A stretch of 64,000 nucleotides of DNA from Gammaproteobacteria bacterium. GTDB lineage: Bacteria > Gemmatimonadota > Gemmatimonadetes > Longimicrobiales > Gaopeijiaceae. This document shows, one piece after another, positions 43,002-51,969 of the stretch (the stretch's first letter is position 1; each line of letters begins with the position of its first letter). The position numbers and the translations under genes were made by a program. Where the stretch lies: assembly GCA_028819075.1 (NCBI GenBank), contig JAPPMM010000045.1, positions 1-64,000 of the forward strand. Direction: 5' to 3'. Under the pieces are notes generated by a model. It had not been told where the DNA came from, made no database searches, and saw only the letters and a list, made by a program, of their open reading frames with translations.

Positions 43002-43949
43002 CTATCGCGTAATCCGCAGGCTCAGGGACCCGAACATGCTGCCGGCGCTCGGATCGAAGGGTTGCACCGAGGGATCCGGCAGGCCATCGAACCCCGCGGC
43101 CCAACCGATCTCGCCCGCCACCACAAGCACCTGCCAGGTGCGGGAGATACCCATGTGCAGGAGCAGACGATCGAATGGGGGGCCGTCGAGCGTCACGCTG
43201 CGCGGCTGACGGCCCGATTCGGGGCCCTCGATGGTTACGGTTCCCGAGTACCGGTCCCATCCCGCGCCGGCAACGATGCCCGCGGCCGAAAACTCCTTGC
43301 CGACCAGGGCACGGACGGAGGTTGCCGCAGGTTCGAGTCGCACGGTGATCGCTCGCGCAGCCCCCAGCCGGACATCTCCGAGGAAGCGTCTCACGACGGA
43401 GACCGAGACACCCGGAACGTCGAAGGACTCGCGGAGCAGCCCGAGACGGGCACCGACTCCGGCCGAGTAGGCGTCGCCCTCAAAGCCGTGCGCCTGCGGA
43501 AGCCGGAGTACGCCGACGGAAGCGACAAGATCCAGCGACAGAAAGCCTCCGTACTGCGGCGCCCAGCGGAAGCCGTCGAACAGCCCGACCGCGCCCTCGA
43601 GCGAGGCATGGGAGACGGTGGCGCGGAGTTCCGGAAGTTCGAGGGCAAGGGCTTCAACGAGGTCGGGAAGCGGGATGCGGGCACCCGTGAAGCGGGCGCT
43701 CAGCGCCATGCGCGGACCCAATCCACGCCGCCATCCCAGGGTACTCGAAGTCCCCGGGATGTCACTGCCCGCCGATGCGGCCAGGCCGATGCCCGATGCG
43801 GCCGCCTGGTATCCCACGGCTCCGGCGGCGCACCAGTTTGCCCCCCCGGACGCGTCGCTGCAGCGGGCGGTGAGTTCCGCGGCCGATTGCGCGCGCACGG
43901 GTGCAACAAGGCTCAGGAGAGCGAGCATCAGCCCCGCGTCCAGCCTCAC
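43002..43949 (-). CDS. Probable outer-membrane beta-barrel protein, unknown function
   Basis: 315 aa from GTG 43949, overlapping the purM stop. The signal peptide is LMLALLSLVAPVRAQSA. A two-Cys segment (ARCSDASGGANWCAAG) is followed by alternating hydrophobic/polar strands (MALSARFTGARIPL, GGFLSLDLVASVGVLRL, YSAGVGARLGLL) typical of small barrels, and it ends SMFGSLSLRITR. No family recognised. Its position inside the purine/riboflavin run is probably transcriptional convenience. Confidence 0.7.
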   Translation of the reverse strand: MRLDAGLMLALLSLVAPVRAQSAAELTARCSDASGGANWCAAGAVGYQAAASGIGLAASAGSDIPGTSSTLGWRRGLGPRMALSARFTGARIPLPDLVEALALELPELRATVSHASLEGAVGLFDGFRWAPQYGGFLSLDLVASVGVLRLPQAHGFEGDAYSAGVGARLGLLRESFDVPGVSVSVVRRFLGDVRLGAARAITVRLEPAATSVRALVGKEFSAAGIVAGAGWDRYSGTVTIEGPESGRQPRSVTLDGPPFDRLLLHMGISRTWQVLVVAGEIGWAAGFDGLPDPSVQPFDPSAGSMFGSLSLRITR

Positions 43950-44983
43950 ACCAACTCCACTCCCGAACCCCGGACGACTTCCCCAGCGATCCAAGCCTCC
44001 TCCCCCCGGTCCCGCAGGCGGGAGACGAGGCCGTCGGCATCCGCAGGCGCGACCACCACCAGCATGCCCACGCCCATGTTGAAGACCCGGTACATCTCCT
44101 CACGCGCCACGCCACCCGCGCGCGCCAGCACGTCGAAGACGGGGGGAGGTCGCCAACTGAAGGTGTCGACCTGCGCCCCCAGCCCCGCCCCGAGCGAACG
44201 CGGCAGGTTGCCGGGGATGCCCCCGCCGGTGACGTGCGCCAGCGCGCGAACGGCGCCGCGTTCGAGCTCCGGGGTGAGAGACGCCAGATAGCTCCGGTGC
44301 ACCGCCAGCAGCGTGTCCGCGACCGTCCCCCCGGAATCGGGGAACGGGCTGTCGGCGTCGAGCCCCAGGACGTCGAAGACGATGCGGCGGGCCAGCGTGT
44401 ACCCGTTGGTGTGGAGTCCCGTTGAGGCCAGTGCCACCAGCGCATCCCCGGCCCGCGTGCGCGAACCATCGAGCAGCGCGTCCCGCTCCGCGATGCCGAC
44501 GATGAACCCGGCCAGGTCGTATTCGCCGGGGGCGTAGAAGTCGGGCATCTGCGCCGTCTCGCCTCCCAGCAGAGCGCAGCCGTTGTCACGGCACGCACGC
44601 GCGACCCCGGTAACTACCTGGCCCACCACCCCGGCGTCCATATCGCCGGTGGCGAGGTAGTCCATGAAGAAGAGCGGCCGCGCGCCCTGGACCAGGATGT
44701 CGTTGACGCAGTGGTTGACCAGGTCCGCCCCCACCGTGTCGTGGCGGCCGGAGAGGAACGCCACCTTGAGCTTGGTGCCCACCCCGTCCGCGCTCGACAC
44801 CAGCACCGGCGCGTCCATTCCGCCCGGCACCGCGTACATGCCCCCGAACGAGCCCATCCCCGAGAGGGTGTGCCGGTCGTGGGTGCTCGCCACCAGCGAC
44901 TTGATGGCCCTCTTCGCCCGGTCCGCGGCGTCCAGGTCGACGCCCGCGGCGCGGTAGTCCAGTCTCGGGGAATCGTCAGGCAA
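43946..44983 (-). CDS. purM: Phosphoribosylformylglycinamidine cyclo-ligase (AIR synthetase)
   Basis: 345 aa using TTG 44983, preceded by AAAGGAG at 6 nt. DYRAAGVDLDAADRAKRAI at the start, VSSADGVGTKLKVAF, DLVNHCVNDILVQGARPLFFMDYLA, CALLGGETAQMPDFY and GGGIPGNLPRSL are the ATP-binding and substrate regions. It makes aminoimidazole ribotide in purine synthesis. It overlaps the PfkB gene by 8 bp. Confidence 0.97.
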   Translation of the reverse strand: MPDDSPRLDYRAAGVDLDAADRAKRAIKSLVASTHDRHTLSGMGSFGGMYAVPGGMDAPVLVSSADGVGTKLKVAFLSGRHDTVGADLVNHCVNDILVQGARPLFFMDYLATGDMDAGVVGQVVTGVARACRDNGCALLGGETAQMPDFYAPGEYDLAGFIVGIAERDALLDGSRTRAGDALVALASTGLHTNGYTLARRIVFDVLGLDADSPFPDSGGTVADTLLAVHRSYLASLTPELERGAVRALAHVTGGGIPGNLPRSLGAGLGAQVDTFSWRPPPVFDVLARAGGVAREEMYRVFNMGVGMLVVVAPADADGLVSRLRDRGEEAWIAGEVVRGSGVELV

Positions 44984-45905
44984 GGCTCGCTCCTTTCGGC
45001 GAGGTTTCGAAAGCAGCCTGCTCGCCGAGGATGCGCGCCCGCTCGGCTACCTCCCCGACATCCAGCTTCCGAAGACGGTCGAGGGCGAAGGACTCGACGG
45101 CGAAGGAGCCCATGACGGAGGCATGTACGAGCGCCTCGCGCAGTGCATCCATGCTGCTGCGGGACACCCCCGCCAGATATCCTGCGAATCCGCCGGCAAA
45201 GGCATCGCCCGCTCCCGTCGGGTCCACCACACGCGACACAGGAAAGGCGGGGCACCGGAAAGCGGCCTCTCCGTCGAAGAGCCGCGCGCCCCGCGCACCC
45301 TCCTTTATGATCACCCGTCGGGGCCCGCGTTCGCGTACCCAGCGTGCGGCCCGCACCGGATCGGCAATGCCGGAAAGCTGATGGACTTCGGTGTCGTTCA
45401 CCATCAGAACATCGATACGCTCGAGAAGCGACATGAGCGCGTCCCGCTCCCGCTCGATCCAGTAGTTCATGGTGTCACACACCACCAGCTCGGGTTTCTC
45501 AACCTGGTCGAGCACCTCTCCCTGGAGAATCGGGTGGATGTTGCCCAGCGAAACGATGCGCGCCTTGCGGAAGGACGAGGGGATGGCCGGGCTGAAGTCG
45601 GCGAAGACGCCGAGGGTCGTGAAGGTGGTCTCCCGGGCGCTGAAGTCGGCGTTGTAGGTCCCTCCCCAGCGAAAACTCTCCCCGCGCGCGACTTGAAGCC
45701 CCGAGAAGTCGACGCCCCGCTCCTGCAGAAAGTCCAGTTCCGCCAGCGGGAAGTCGTCGCCGACCACCGCCACCACCTGGACCGGCTGATAGAGGCTCGC
45801 CGCCGCCGCGAAGAACGAAGCCGACCCTCCGAGCACCTCCTCGGCCCTCCCGAACGGCGTCTCGACCGTGTCGAGGGCTATGCTTCCCACAATCAGGGTC
45901 GACAT
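44976..45905 (-). CDS. PfkB-family carbohydrate/nucleoside kinase
   Basis: 309 aa from ATG 45905. N-terminal VGSIALDTVETPFGRAEEVLGGSASFFAAAAS has the GG substrate hinge; C-terminal VVDPTGAGDAFAGGFAGYLA contains the anion hole and catalytic Asp (GAGD). VVAVVGDDFP and LMVNDTEVHQLSG are usual PfkB elements. The substrate could be ribose, adenosine or another sugar; the neighbouring purM hints at a nucleoside but proves nothing. Confidence 0.9.
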   Translation of the reverse strand: MSTLIVGSIALDTVETPFGRAEEVLGGSASFFAAAASLYQPVQVVAVVGDDFPLAELDFLQERGVDFSGLQVARGESFRWGGTYNADFSARETTFTTLGVFADFSPAIPSSFRKARIVSLGNIHPILQGEVLDQVEKPELVVCDTMNYWIERERDALMSLLERIDVLMVNDTEVHQLSGIADPVRAARWVRERGPRRVIIKEGARGARLFDGEAAFRCPAFPVSRVVDPTGAGDAFAGGFAGYLAGVSRSSMDALREALVHASVMGSFAVESFALDRLRKLDVGEVAERARILGEQAAFETSPKGASLA

Positions 45906-45916
45906 GCCCGGCCGCC

Positions 45917-47614
45917 TCAGCTCACGCGCCGCGCCATGCGGGTCGGAGCCTGTACGCCCACGAGGGTGAGCGCGTTGCGCAGCACCACGCGCACGGCCCC
46001 GGTGAGGGCGAGACGCGCCGCCCTCAGCGCCGGGTCTCCGGCCAGCACCGCGAGGTCGGGATTGCGGGTCGGATTGCCGGCGTGATACCACGAGTTGACC
46101 ATGCCGGAGGTGTGTTCGAGGTACTCGCACACCAGGTGCGGCGCCCGCGCTCGCGCTGCCCGGCGCACCAGCTCCGGGAACTCGCCCAGCCGCCCCATCA
46201 GCTCGCGCTCGCGCGGATGCTCCAGCAGGGACAGGTCGAGACCCTCGGGGGTGAGCTGGTCCGGCGTCATGGAGTCGGGATCCATCCGCGCCTTGCGGAA
46301 AATGCTGCACATGCGTGCGTGCGCATACTTGCTCTTGTAGACCGGGTTGCGGTCGGAATGGTCGAGGGCGGCGTCCAGATCGAAGACCAGGTGCGCCTCC
46401 GGCTTGCGCATCAGGAAGAAGTAGCGCGCGACATCCACGCCGACGGCGTCGACCAGCTCTCGCAGCGTGGTGTAGCCCCCGGAGCGCTTGGAGAGCTTCA
46501 CCTCCACCCCGCTGCGCTCGACGGTCACCATCTGGTGAAGGAGGTACTCGGGGTATCCCCGCGGCCGGCCGAGCGCCTGCAGTCCGGCGCGCACCCGGTC
46601 GACGGTTCCGTGATGGTCCGAGCCCTGCACGTTGATGACCTCGTGGAAGCCGCGCCGCCACTTGCTCATGTGATAGGCGACGTCGGGGAGGAAGTAGGTG
46701 GGGCTGCCGTCGCTCTTGACCATCACCCTGTCCTTCTGGTCGCCGAAGGCCGTGGTGGTGAGCCACATGGCGCCATCGCGATCGTACACGTGCCCGGTCT
46801 CGCGCAGCGCCGCGATGGTCGCGTCGACCGCCCCGTCCGTGTAGAGCGAGGATTCGAGGAAGTAGCGGTCGAAGCGCACGCCGAAGTGGGCGAGATCGCG
46901 GTCCTGTTCTTCGCGCAGCACGCGCACCGCGAAGCGCCGGCAGACGGCGTGCCGTTCCTCCGGCTCGGCATCCACCCACCGGTCGCCCTCCGCTTGCGCG
47001 AGCCGCTCCGCGATCTCGACGACGTAGGCCCCGTGGTATCCATCGTCCGGGAAGTCGGCCTGGACGCCGAAGTGGTGCAGATAGCGGCAGGCGACGCTCT
47101 CCCCCAGCCGCTCGATCTGGCGGCCCGCGTCGTTGTAGTAGTACTCCCGGTACGCCGCCCAGCCGGTCCAGTCGAGCAGGTTGGCCAGCGTGTCGCCGAG
47201 CGCGGCCTGGCGCCCGTGGCCCAGGTGCAGCGGACCGGTGGGGTTGGCGGAGACGAACTCCACCATGATGGATCTGCCCTGCCCGTCCCCGGAGCGCCCA
47301 TAGAGTTCACCCCGGCGGAGAATCTCCACGACGACCGAGGATACCCGCGAGGCCGAGAGGCGGAAGTTCAGGAAGCCCGGGCCGGCGACCTCCACCGAGG
47401 CGATCCCGGTGCCGTCCAGCTCGAGCCGTCCCGCGATCTCGTCCGCGATGGCGCGCGGAGGCCGCCGGAGCCGGGAGGCGAGGGTGAGCGCGACGGAGGA
47501 AGCGATGTCGCCGTGGTCCGGGTCGCGCGGCCGCTCCAGCCGGACTTCGTGTCCCGTCACTCCCATCCCGGCGAGCGCCTGCTCGAGGATGTCGCGCAGC
47601 GCCCCCCGGCTCAT
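45917..47614 (-). CDS. argS: Arginyl-tRNA synthetase
   Basis: 565 aa. N-terminal additional domain, then the class I HIGH variant HLGH in NPTGPLHLGHGRQAALGD, and the KMSKS region as VKLSKRSGGYTTLRELVDAVG. C-terminal anticodon-binding DALR-type helical domain ends ALTLVGVQAPTRMARR, the normal ArgRS terminus. The ATG overlaps the stop of the FmdB gene (ATGA). Confidence 0.97.
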   Translation of the reverse strand: MSRGALRDILEQALAGMGVTGHEVRLERPRDPDHGDIASSVALTLASRLRRPPRAIADEIAGRLELDGTGIASVEVAGPGFLNFRLSASRVSSVVVEILRRGELYGRSGDGQGRSIMVEFVSANPTGPLHLGHGRQAALGDTLANLLDWTGWAAYREYYYNDAGRQIERLGESVACRYLHHFGVQADFPDDGYHGAYVVEIAERLAQAEGDRWVDAEPEERHAVCRRFAVRVLREEQDRDLAHFGVRFDRYFLESSLYTDGAVDATIAALRETGHVYDRDGAMWLTTTAFGDQKDRVMVKSDGSPTYFLPDVAYHMSKWRRGFHEVINVQGSDHHGTVDRVRAGLQALGRPRGYPEYLLHQMVTVERSGVEVKLSKRSGGYTTLRELVDAVGVDVARYFFLMRKPEAHLVFDLDAALDHSDRNPVYKSKYAHARMCSIFRKARMDPDSMTPDQLTPEGLDLSLLEHPRERELMGRLGEFPELVRRAARARAPHLVCEYLEHTSGMVNSWYHAGNPTRNPDLAVLAGDPALRAARLALTGAVRVVLRNALTLVGVQAPTRMARRVS

Positions 47615-48045
47615 TGCTCCGAACCGGCTTGGGCCCGACTGCCCGCACCGCTCGCGGACCGGGAACCGCCCGAATCAGCTCCCGATGCTGAACCGGCCCG
47701 ACCGGCGCCCGAGGACGTCTTGCCCGAATCCGAGGACGACGTTTCCGCCGTCTTCGCTTCGCCCTTCTTCGGGGATTCGCCCGCACCGTCGCCGGCAGCC
47801 CTTGCGCCGGATGCCGCGGCAGGCTCTTTACCCGCGTCGGCCGCGGCCCTGTCGCGGTAATCCTGACTGCGGTGATCGGTGATGTAGAAGCCTTCGCCCT
47901 TGAAGATGAAGCCGGCCCCGCCGGAGATCCTGCGCCGGGCAGCCGAGCCGCAGTCGGGGCAGCTGGAGACCGGCTCGTCCGACATTCTCTGGAAGACCTC
48001 GAAGGCCTGTCCGCAGCCGCTACACTGGTAGTCGTAGGTAGGCAT
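47611..48045 (-). CDS. FmdB-type zinc ribbon protein with low-complexity tail
   Basis: 144 aa from ATG 48045. MPTYDYQCSGCGQAFEVFQ and SSCPDCGSAARRRISGGAGFIFKGEGFYITDHRSQDY are the FmdB regulatory zinc-ribbon family; CxxC pairs at about 8-11 and 29-32. From about residue 70 on, the sequence is Ala/Gly/Ser/Lys-rich and disordered. The role of these small proteins is poorly known. It is followed at once by argS. Confidence 0.85.
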   Translation of the reverse strand: MPTYDYQCSGCGQAFEVFQRMSDEPVSSCPDCGSAARRRISGGAGFIFKGEGFYITDHRSQDYRDRAAADAGKEPAAASGARAAGDGAGESPKKGEAKTAETSSSDSGKTSSGAGRAGSASGADSGGSRSASGAGSRAQAGSEQ

Positions 48046-48104
48046 GGATGATGAATCGCGGGGTTGGTTCGACCCGCCAAGGTAATCGTGTTTGCGGAGG
48101 ACGC

Positions 48105-49676
48105 CTATTGCCCTGCGTAGCTCCCCCATTCGCGCGCGAGGACTTCGCTGATCTCGCCCAGGGTCGCGCGGGCGCGCACGGCGGCCACCATGGGCGGCAC
48201 CAGGTTGGCGTCCGTGCGCGCCGCCTCCCGCACCTGGTCGAGGGCGCGGGCGGCTGTGCGGCCATCGCGGCGGGCGCGCAGCTCCTCCAGCCTGGCGCGC
48301 TGCCCGGCCTCGAGCACCCGGTAGTCGGGGCCGCGGCGGGGCGGGTCCGCGCCCTCTTCGACGTGGCGGTTTACTCCGACCACGACCTTCTCGCCCGACT
48401 CGACCGCGAGCTGGGTGCGGTACGCCGACCGGTGGATGTGGTCGCGCATGTAGTCGAGGGACTGCGCGGCCCCGCCCGTGGCGGCGATGCGCTCCAGGTG
48501 AACGCGCGCCCGCGACTCGATCGTATCGGTAAGCGCTTCAACGAAATAGCTCCCCCCGAGAGGATCGACCGTGCGGGCCACCCCGCTCTCGCGCAACAGG
48601 ATCTGTTGGGCGCGCAGGGCAATGCGGGCGGACTCCTCGGTGGGGAGCGCGAGAGCCTCGTCGTATCCGTTGGTGTGCAGCGACTGCGTACCCCCCAGCA
48701 CCGCCGCGAGCGCCTGCAGGGTGGTGCGGGTCACGTTGTTGAGGGGTTGCTGAGCGGTCAGCGTCGACCCACCCGTCTGGGTGTGGAAGCGCAGCCGCGC
48801 GCTCCGGTCGGAGGCCCCGAACTGCTCGCGCATCAGCCGCGCCCACAGCCGGCGGGCGGCGCGGAACTTGGCCACCTCCTCGAGCAGGTCGCTGTGCGCG
48901 GCGAAAAAGAAGGAAAGGCGCGGGGCGAAGTCCTCGAGCGCGACTCCGGATTCCAGCGCGCGGCGCACGTACTCGAGCCCGTTGGCGAAGGTGAAGGCGA
49001 CCTCCTGGGGGGCGGTCGAGCCGGCCTCGCGGATGTGGTACCCGGAGATCGACACCGGATTCCACCTGGGCAGCTCGCGCGAACAGAACGCGATGACGTC
49101 CGACACCAGGCGGAGCGAGGGCTCAGCCGGATAGATGTAGGTGCCCCGGGCGATGTACTCCTTGAGGATGTCGTTCTGCACCGTCCCGGCCAGCTGCGCA
49201 CGCGGCACTCCCCGCTCGTCGGCCAGCGCGACGTAGAGCGCGAGCAGGGTGGCCGCGGTCGAGTTTATGGTCATGGAGGTGGAGACGTCCTCCAGCGGAA
49301 TCCCCTCGAAGAGAAGGCGCATGTCCTCGATGGAATCGATCGCCACCCCGACCCGCCCGACCTCGCCGGCGGCCATGGGGTGGTCCGAGTCGTAGCCCAT
49401 CTGCGTGGGGAGGTCGAAGGCGACCGAGAGCCCGGTAGTGCCGCTCTCGAGCAGGTAGCGGTAGCGCCGGTTGGTCTCGGCCGCGGTGCCGAAGCCGGCA
49501 TACTGGCGCATGGTCCAGGGACGCCCGCGGTACATGGTGCGGTGGATGCCGCGCGTAAACGGGAACTCCCCCGGCTGGCCGGGATCGTCGCGGGGCGCGG
49601 GATCCGACGAATCGGGGCCGTACACCCGTTCGACCGGGATGCCGCTGTCGGTAACCGGGCGCGGATCGTCACTCAC
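48105..49676 (-). CDS. Methylmalonyl-CoA mutase, large-subunit catalytic domain only
   Basis: 523 aa from GTG 49676 (GTGA overlap with the biotin carrier gene). TIM-barrel domain with acyl-CoA contacts [55 protein letters not shown], and the product-side [15 protein letters not shown]. The cobalamin-binding domain (DxHxxG) is absent, so it must pair with a separate B12 subunit encoded elsewhere, as in acyl-CoA mutases of split type. Together with the carboxylase genes upstream it would convert propionyl-CoA to succinyl-CoA. It could also be an ethylmalonyl- or isobutyryl-CoA mutase. Confidence 0.9.
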   Translation of the reverse strand: MSDDPRPVTDSGIPVERVYGPDSSDPAPRDDPGQPGEFPFTRGIHRTMYRGRPWTMRQYAGFGTAAETNRRYRYLLESGTTGLSVAFDLPTQMGYDSDHPMAAGEVGRVGVAIDSIEDMRLLFEGIPLEDVSTSMTINSTAATLLALYVALADERGVPRAQLAGTVQNDILKEYIARGTYIYPAEPSLRLVSDVIAFCSRELPRWNPVSISGYHIREAGSTAPQEVAFTFANGLEYVRRALESGVALEDFAPRLSFFFAAHSDLLEEVAKFRAARRLWARLMREQFGASDRSARLRFHTQTGGSTLTAQQPLNNVTRTTLQALAAVLGGTQSLHTNGYDEALALPTEESARIALRAQQILLRESGVARTVDPLGGSYFVEALTDTIESRARVHLERIAATGGAAQSLDYMRDHIHRSAYRTQLAVESGEKVVVGVNRHVEEGADPPRRGPDYRVLEAGQRARLEELRARRDGRTAARALDQVREAARTDANLVPPMVAAVRARATLGEISEVLAREWGSYAGQ

Positions 49677-50284
49677 GGCGCCGTCTCGCCGCCTGAGTCG
49701 CCCGGCGAGCGATCCCGGCCGTCCGCGGCGCCATTGTGGCCTCCGTCCTGCTCGAACTCGACCAGGACGTCGCCGCGCCTGACGGATTCCCCGGCGGCGA
49801 CGTGGACGCGGCGAACCCGTCCCGCGGCGCGTGCGCGCAACTCGTTTTCCATCTTCATCGCTTCCACGATCAGCAATCCCTGGCCCTCCGCGACCTTCTG
49901 ACCTTCCTCGACGTCGACCCGCAGCACGAGCCCCGGCATGGGTGCGCGCACAGGTTCGAGGCCAGCGGCAGGGGACATCCCGTCGCTCCGCGCCCGGCGC
50001 AGGCGCCAGCTCCGCTCATCCGTTACCTCGACCCGGAAGGCGCGGCCGCGGTGATGGATCTCCCAACTGGTTTCGCCGATCCGTACGCCGAATACGCGGT
50101 GAGGGCGGTCGTCCATCGACAGTATGAGAGACCGGCCACACCCTCCTTCGAGCACCCGCGCCTCGTCGCCGGCACCTTCCAGCCGCACGGTGTCGCCGTC
50201 CACCTGCACCGGCAGGACGCGTCCCTCGACGGCAACATGGAAGCGCACGGACTTCGTCGGATCCGCGCCCCCCGCCCCGCTCAC
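49673..50284 (-). CDS. Biotin carboxyl carrier subunit of acyl-CoA carboxylase
   Basis: 203 aa from GTG 50284, overlapping the biotin carboxylase stop (GTGA). The N-terminal half (about 10-110) resembles the BT domain of propionyl-CoA carboxylase alpha subunits. The C-terminal biotinyl domain has the attachment motif EAMKMEN (biotinylated Lys near residue 143) in [18 protein letters not shown]...VEAMKMEN. In many organisms this is fused to the biotin carboxylase; here the chain is split. Confidence 0.92.
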   Translation of the reverse strand: MSGAGGADPTKSVRFHVAVEGRVLPVQVDGDTVRLEGAGDEARVLEGGCGRSLILSMDDRPHRVFGVRIGETSWEIHHRGRAFRVEVTDERSWRLRRARSDGMSPAAGLEPVRAPMPGLVLRVDVEEGQKVAEGQGLLIVEAMKMENELRARAAGRVRRVHVAAGESVRRGDVLVEFEQDGGHNGAADGRDRSPGDSGGETAP

Positions 50285-51786
50285 GGCAGCACCGCCCACT
50301 TCGCGCCCGCTCTGCGCCAGGCCGAGAAAGCCGGACGCCCGTCCACATGCGCTCTCCGGGCCGGGTCCGGCCCCCGCTCCCTGTCCGCGAACAGCGCCGC
50401 GGCCGCCGCGACCACGGCCAGCTCGCCGGCATCGATGTCGCCGGCCGTGAGTTCGGGGTGGTCTTCGATGAAGCGGATGCTCAGGTCGCCTCGCCGGAAG
50501 GCGGCATGCCGCATAACCCGCTGGTGAAAGGGCACACCGGTGGGTACTCCCACGATGGTCAGTTCCTCGAGCGCGCGCGCCATGCGCCGCACCGCCGAGG
50601 CGCGGTCGGGTCCCCAGGCGACCAGCTTGCCCAGCAGCGGATCGTAGTGGCGGCCGATCTCGAACCCGGCGCGAATGCCGCCGTCCCAGCGCACCCCCGG
50701 CCCTGCCGGAACCTCGAGCACGTCCACCCGCCCGGTCGCGGGCAGGAAGCCCTGGAAGGGGTCCTCGCTCGTGATGCGGCACTCGATGGCGTGGCCGTCC
50801 AGGCGCACATCCTCCTGCGTGAAGGGGAGCGTCTCTCCCGCCGCCACCCGAAGCTGCCACTCGACGAGGTCGATGCCGGTCACCAGCTCGGTCACCGGAT
50901 GCTCGACCTGCAGGCGGGTGTTCATCTCCAGGAAATGGAAGTCACCGTCGAGGTAGAGGAACTCTACCGTGCCCGCGCCTACGTAGTCGACTGCGCGGGC
51001 GGCCCGCACCGCCGCCTCGCCCATGCGTGCCCTCAGCCCGGGCGTGCCCACCGGAGAGGGCGACTCCTCCACCAGCTTCTGGTGCCGCCGCTGGATGGAG
51101 CACTCGCGCTCCCCCAGATGGACCAGGTTGCCGTGCTCGTCGCCCAGCACCTGCACCTCGATGTGCCGGGGCGCGTCCAGGTACCGCTCAAGGTAGACCG
51201 CCGGATCGCCAAAGGCCGCCTGCGCCTCGCGGCCGGCCGCTGCGAGCGCCCGCTCGAGCTCGTCCGGCCCCTCCACCACGCGCATCCCCTTGCCGCCGCC
51301 CCCGGCCGCCGCCTTCAGCAGCACCGGAAAGCCGATCTCGCGGGCCTGTCGGTGGACCTCATCCAGATCGCGCACCGGGCCCGGTGAACCCGGAATCACC
51401 GGGGTGCCCGCCGCCCGCATCAGCCTGCGGGCGCGCACCTTGTCGCCCATCGCCGCGATGGTCCGGGGCTTCGGCCCGATGAACACCAGCCCGGCGTCCC
51501 GCACCGCGCGCGCGAACACGGCCCGCTCCGACAGGAAGCCGTATCCCGGGTGCACCGCCCGGGCCCCCGAGCGCGCCGCGACCTCGAGCAGGCGATCGAT
51601 GCGAAGGTAGCTCTCGGCGGAGGGCGCGGGCCCGATTTCGTGGGCCTCGTCGGCCGCAAGCACGTGCGGCGCGCCCCGGTCCGCCGCCGAATACACCGCG
51701 ATGCTCCTCACGCTCAGCTCCCGGCAGGCGCGCACGATGCGCAGCGCGATCTCGCCCCGGTTGGCGATCAGAACCGATTCGAACAC
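50281..51786 (-). CDS. Biotin carboxylase subunit of acyl-CoA (probably propionyl-CoA) carboxylase
   Basis: 501 aa from GTG 51786 (FESVLIANRGEIALRI follows, the normal N-terminus). ATP-grasp features: PGYGFLSER, KAAAGGGGKGMRVV (Gly-rich loop), ERECSIQRRHQKLVEESPSP, and FLEMNTRLQVEHPVTE with catalytic Glu/Arg. The final 40-50 residues are unusual low-similarity sequence. It carboxylates biotin on the carrier encoded next. The gene start is 3 bp from the terminal inverted repeat of a small inserted element. Confidence 0.93.
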   Translation of the reverse strand: MFESVLIANRGEIALRIVRACRELSVRSIAVYSAADRGAPHVLAADEAHEIGPAPSAESYLRIDRLLEVAARSGARAVHPGYGFLSERAVFARAVRDAGLVFIGPKPRTIAAMGDKVRARRLMRAAGTPVIPGSPGPVRDLDEVHRQAREIGFPVLLKAAAGGGGKGMRVVEGPDELERALAAAGREAQAAFGDPAVYLERYLDAPRHIEVQVLGDEHGNLVHLGERECSIQRRHQKLVEESPSPVGTPGLRARMGEAAVRAARAVDYVGAGTVEFLYLDGDFHFLEMNTRLQVEHPVTELVTGIDLVEWQLRVAAGETLPFTQEDVRLDGHAIECRITSEDPFQGFLPATGRVDVLEVPAGPGVRWDGGIRAGFEIGRHYDPLLGKLVAWGPDRASAVRRMARALEELTIVGVPTGVPFHQRVMRHAAFRRGDLSIRFIEDHPELTAGDIDAGELAVVAAAAALFADRERGPDPARRAHVDGRPAFSAWRRAGAKWAVLP

Positions 51787-51789
51787 CCT

Positions 51790-51963
51790 AGCAGTCCGTG
51801 GATGAATCCGCGCGAGCACCGAGAGCGGCGAGGCGCCGGGCTGGCAAGGCGCTTTGAAGGGCCAATAGCAGCGCTCTTGGTCCGAAAAGCAACGCAGAGC
51901 GAAGCGATCCAGCGCGGATGCATCGCCGCTCGAATGCCGGGGGGAGTTCGTCCACGGGCTGCT
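51790..51963. mobile_element. 174 bp MITE-like element with terminal inverted repeats
   Basis: The left end AGCAGTCCGTGGATGAA (51790-51806) and right end TTCGTCCACGGGCTGCT (51947-51963) are inverted repeats, 15 of 17 matching. A second inner inverted pair (GATGAATCCGCGC near the left end, GCGCGGATGCATC near the right) strengthens folding. There is no transposase. It fills the gap between the two carboxylase subunit genes. No convincing target-site duplication was seen. Partial relatives occur at 40001-40026 and 17955-17980. Confidence 0.6.
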
Positions 51964-51969
51964 GCCTCC

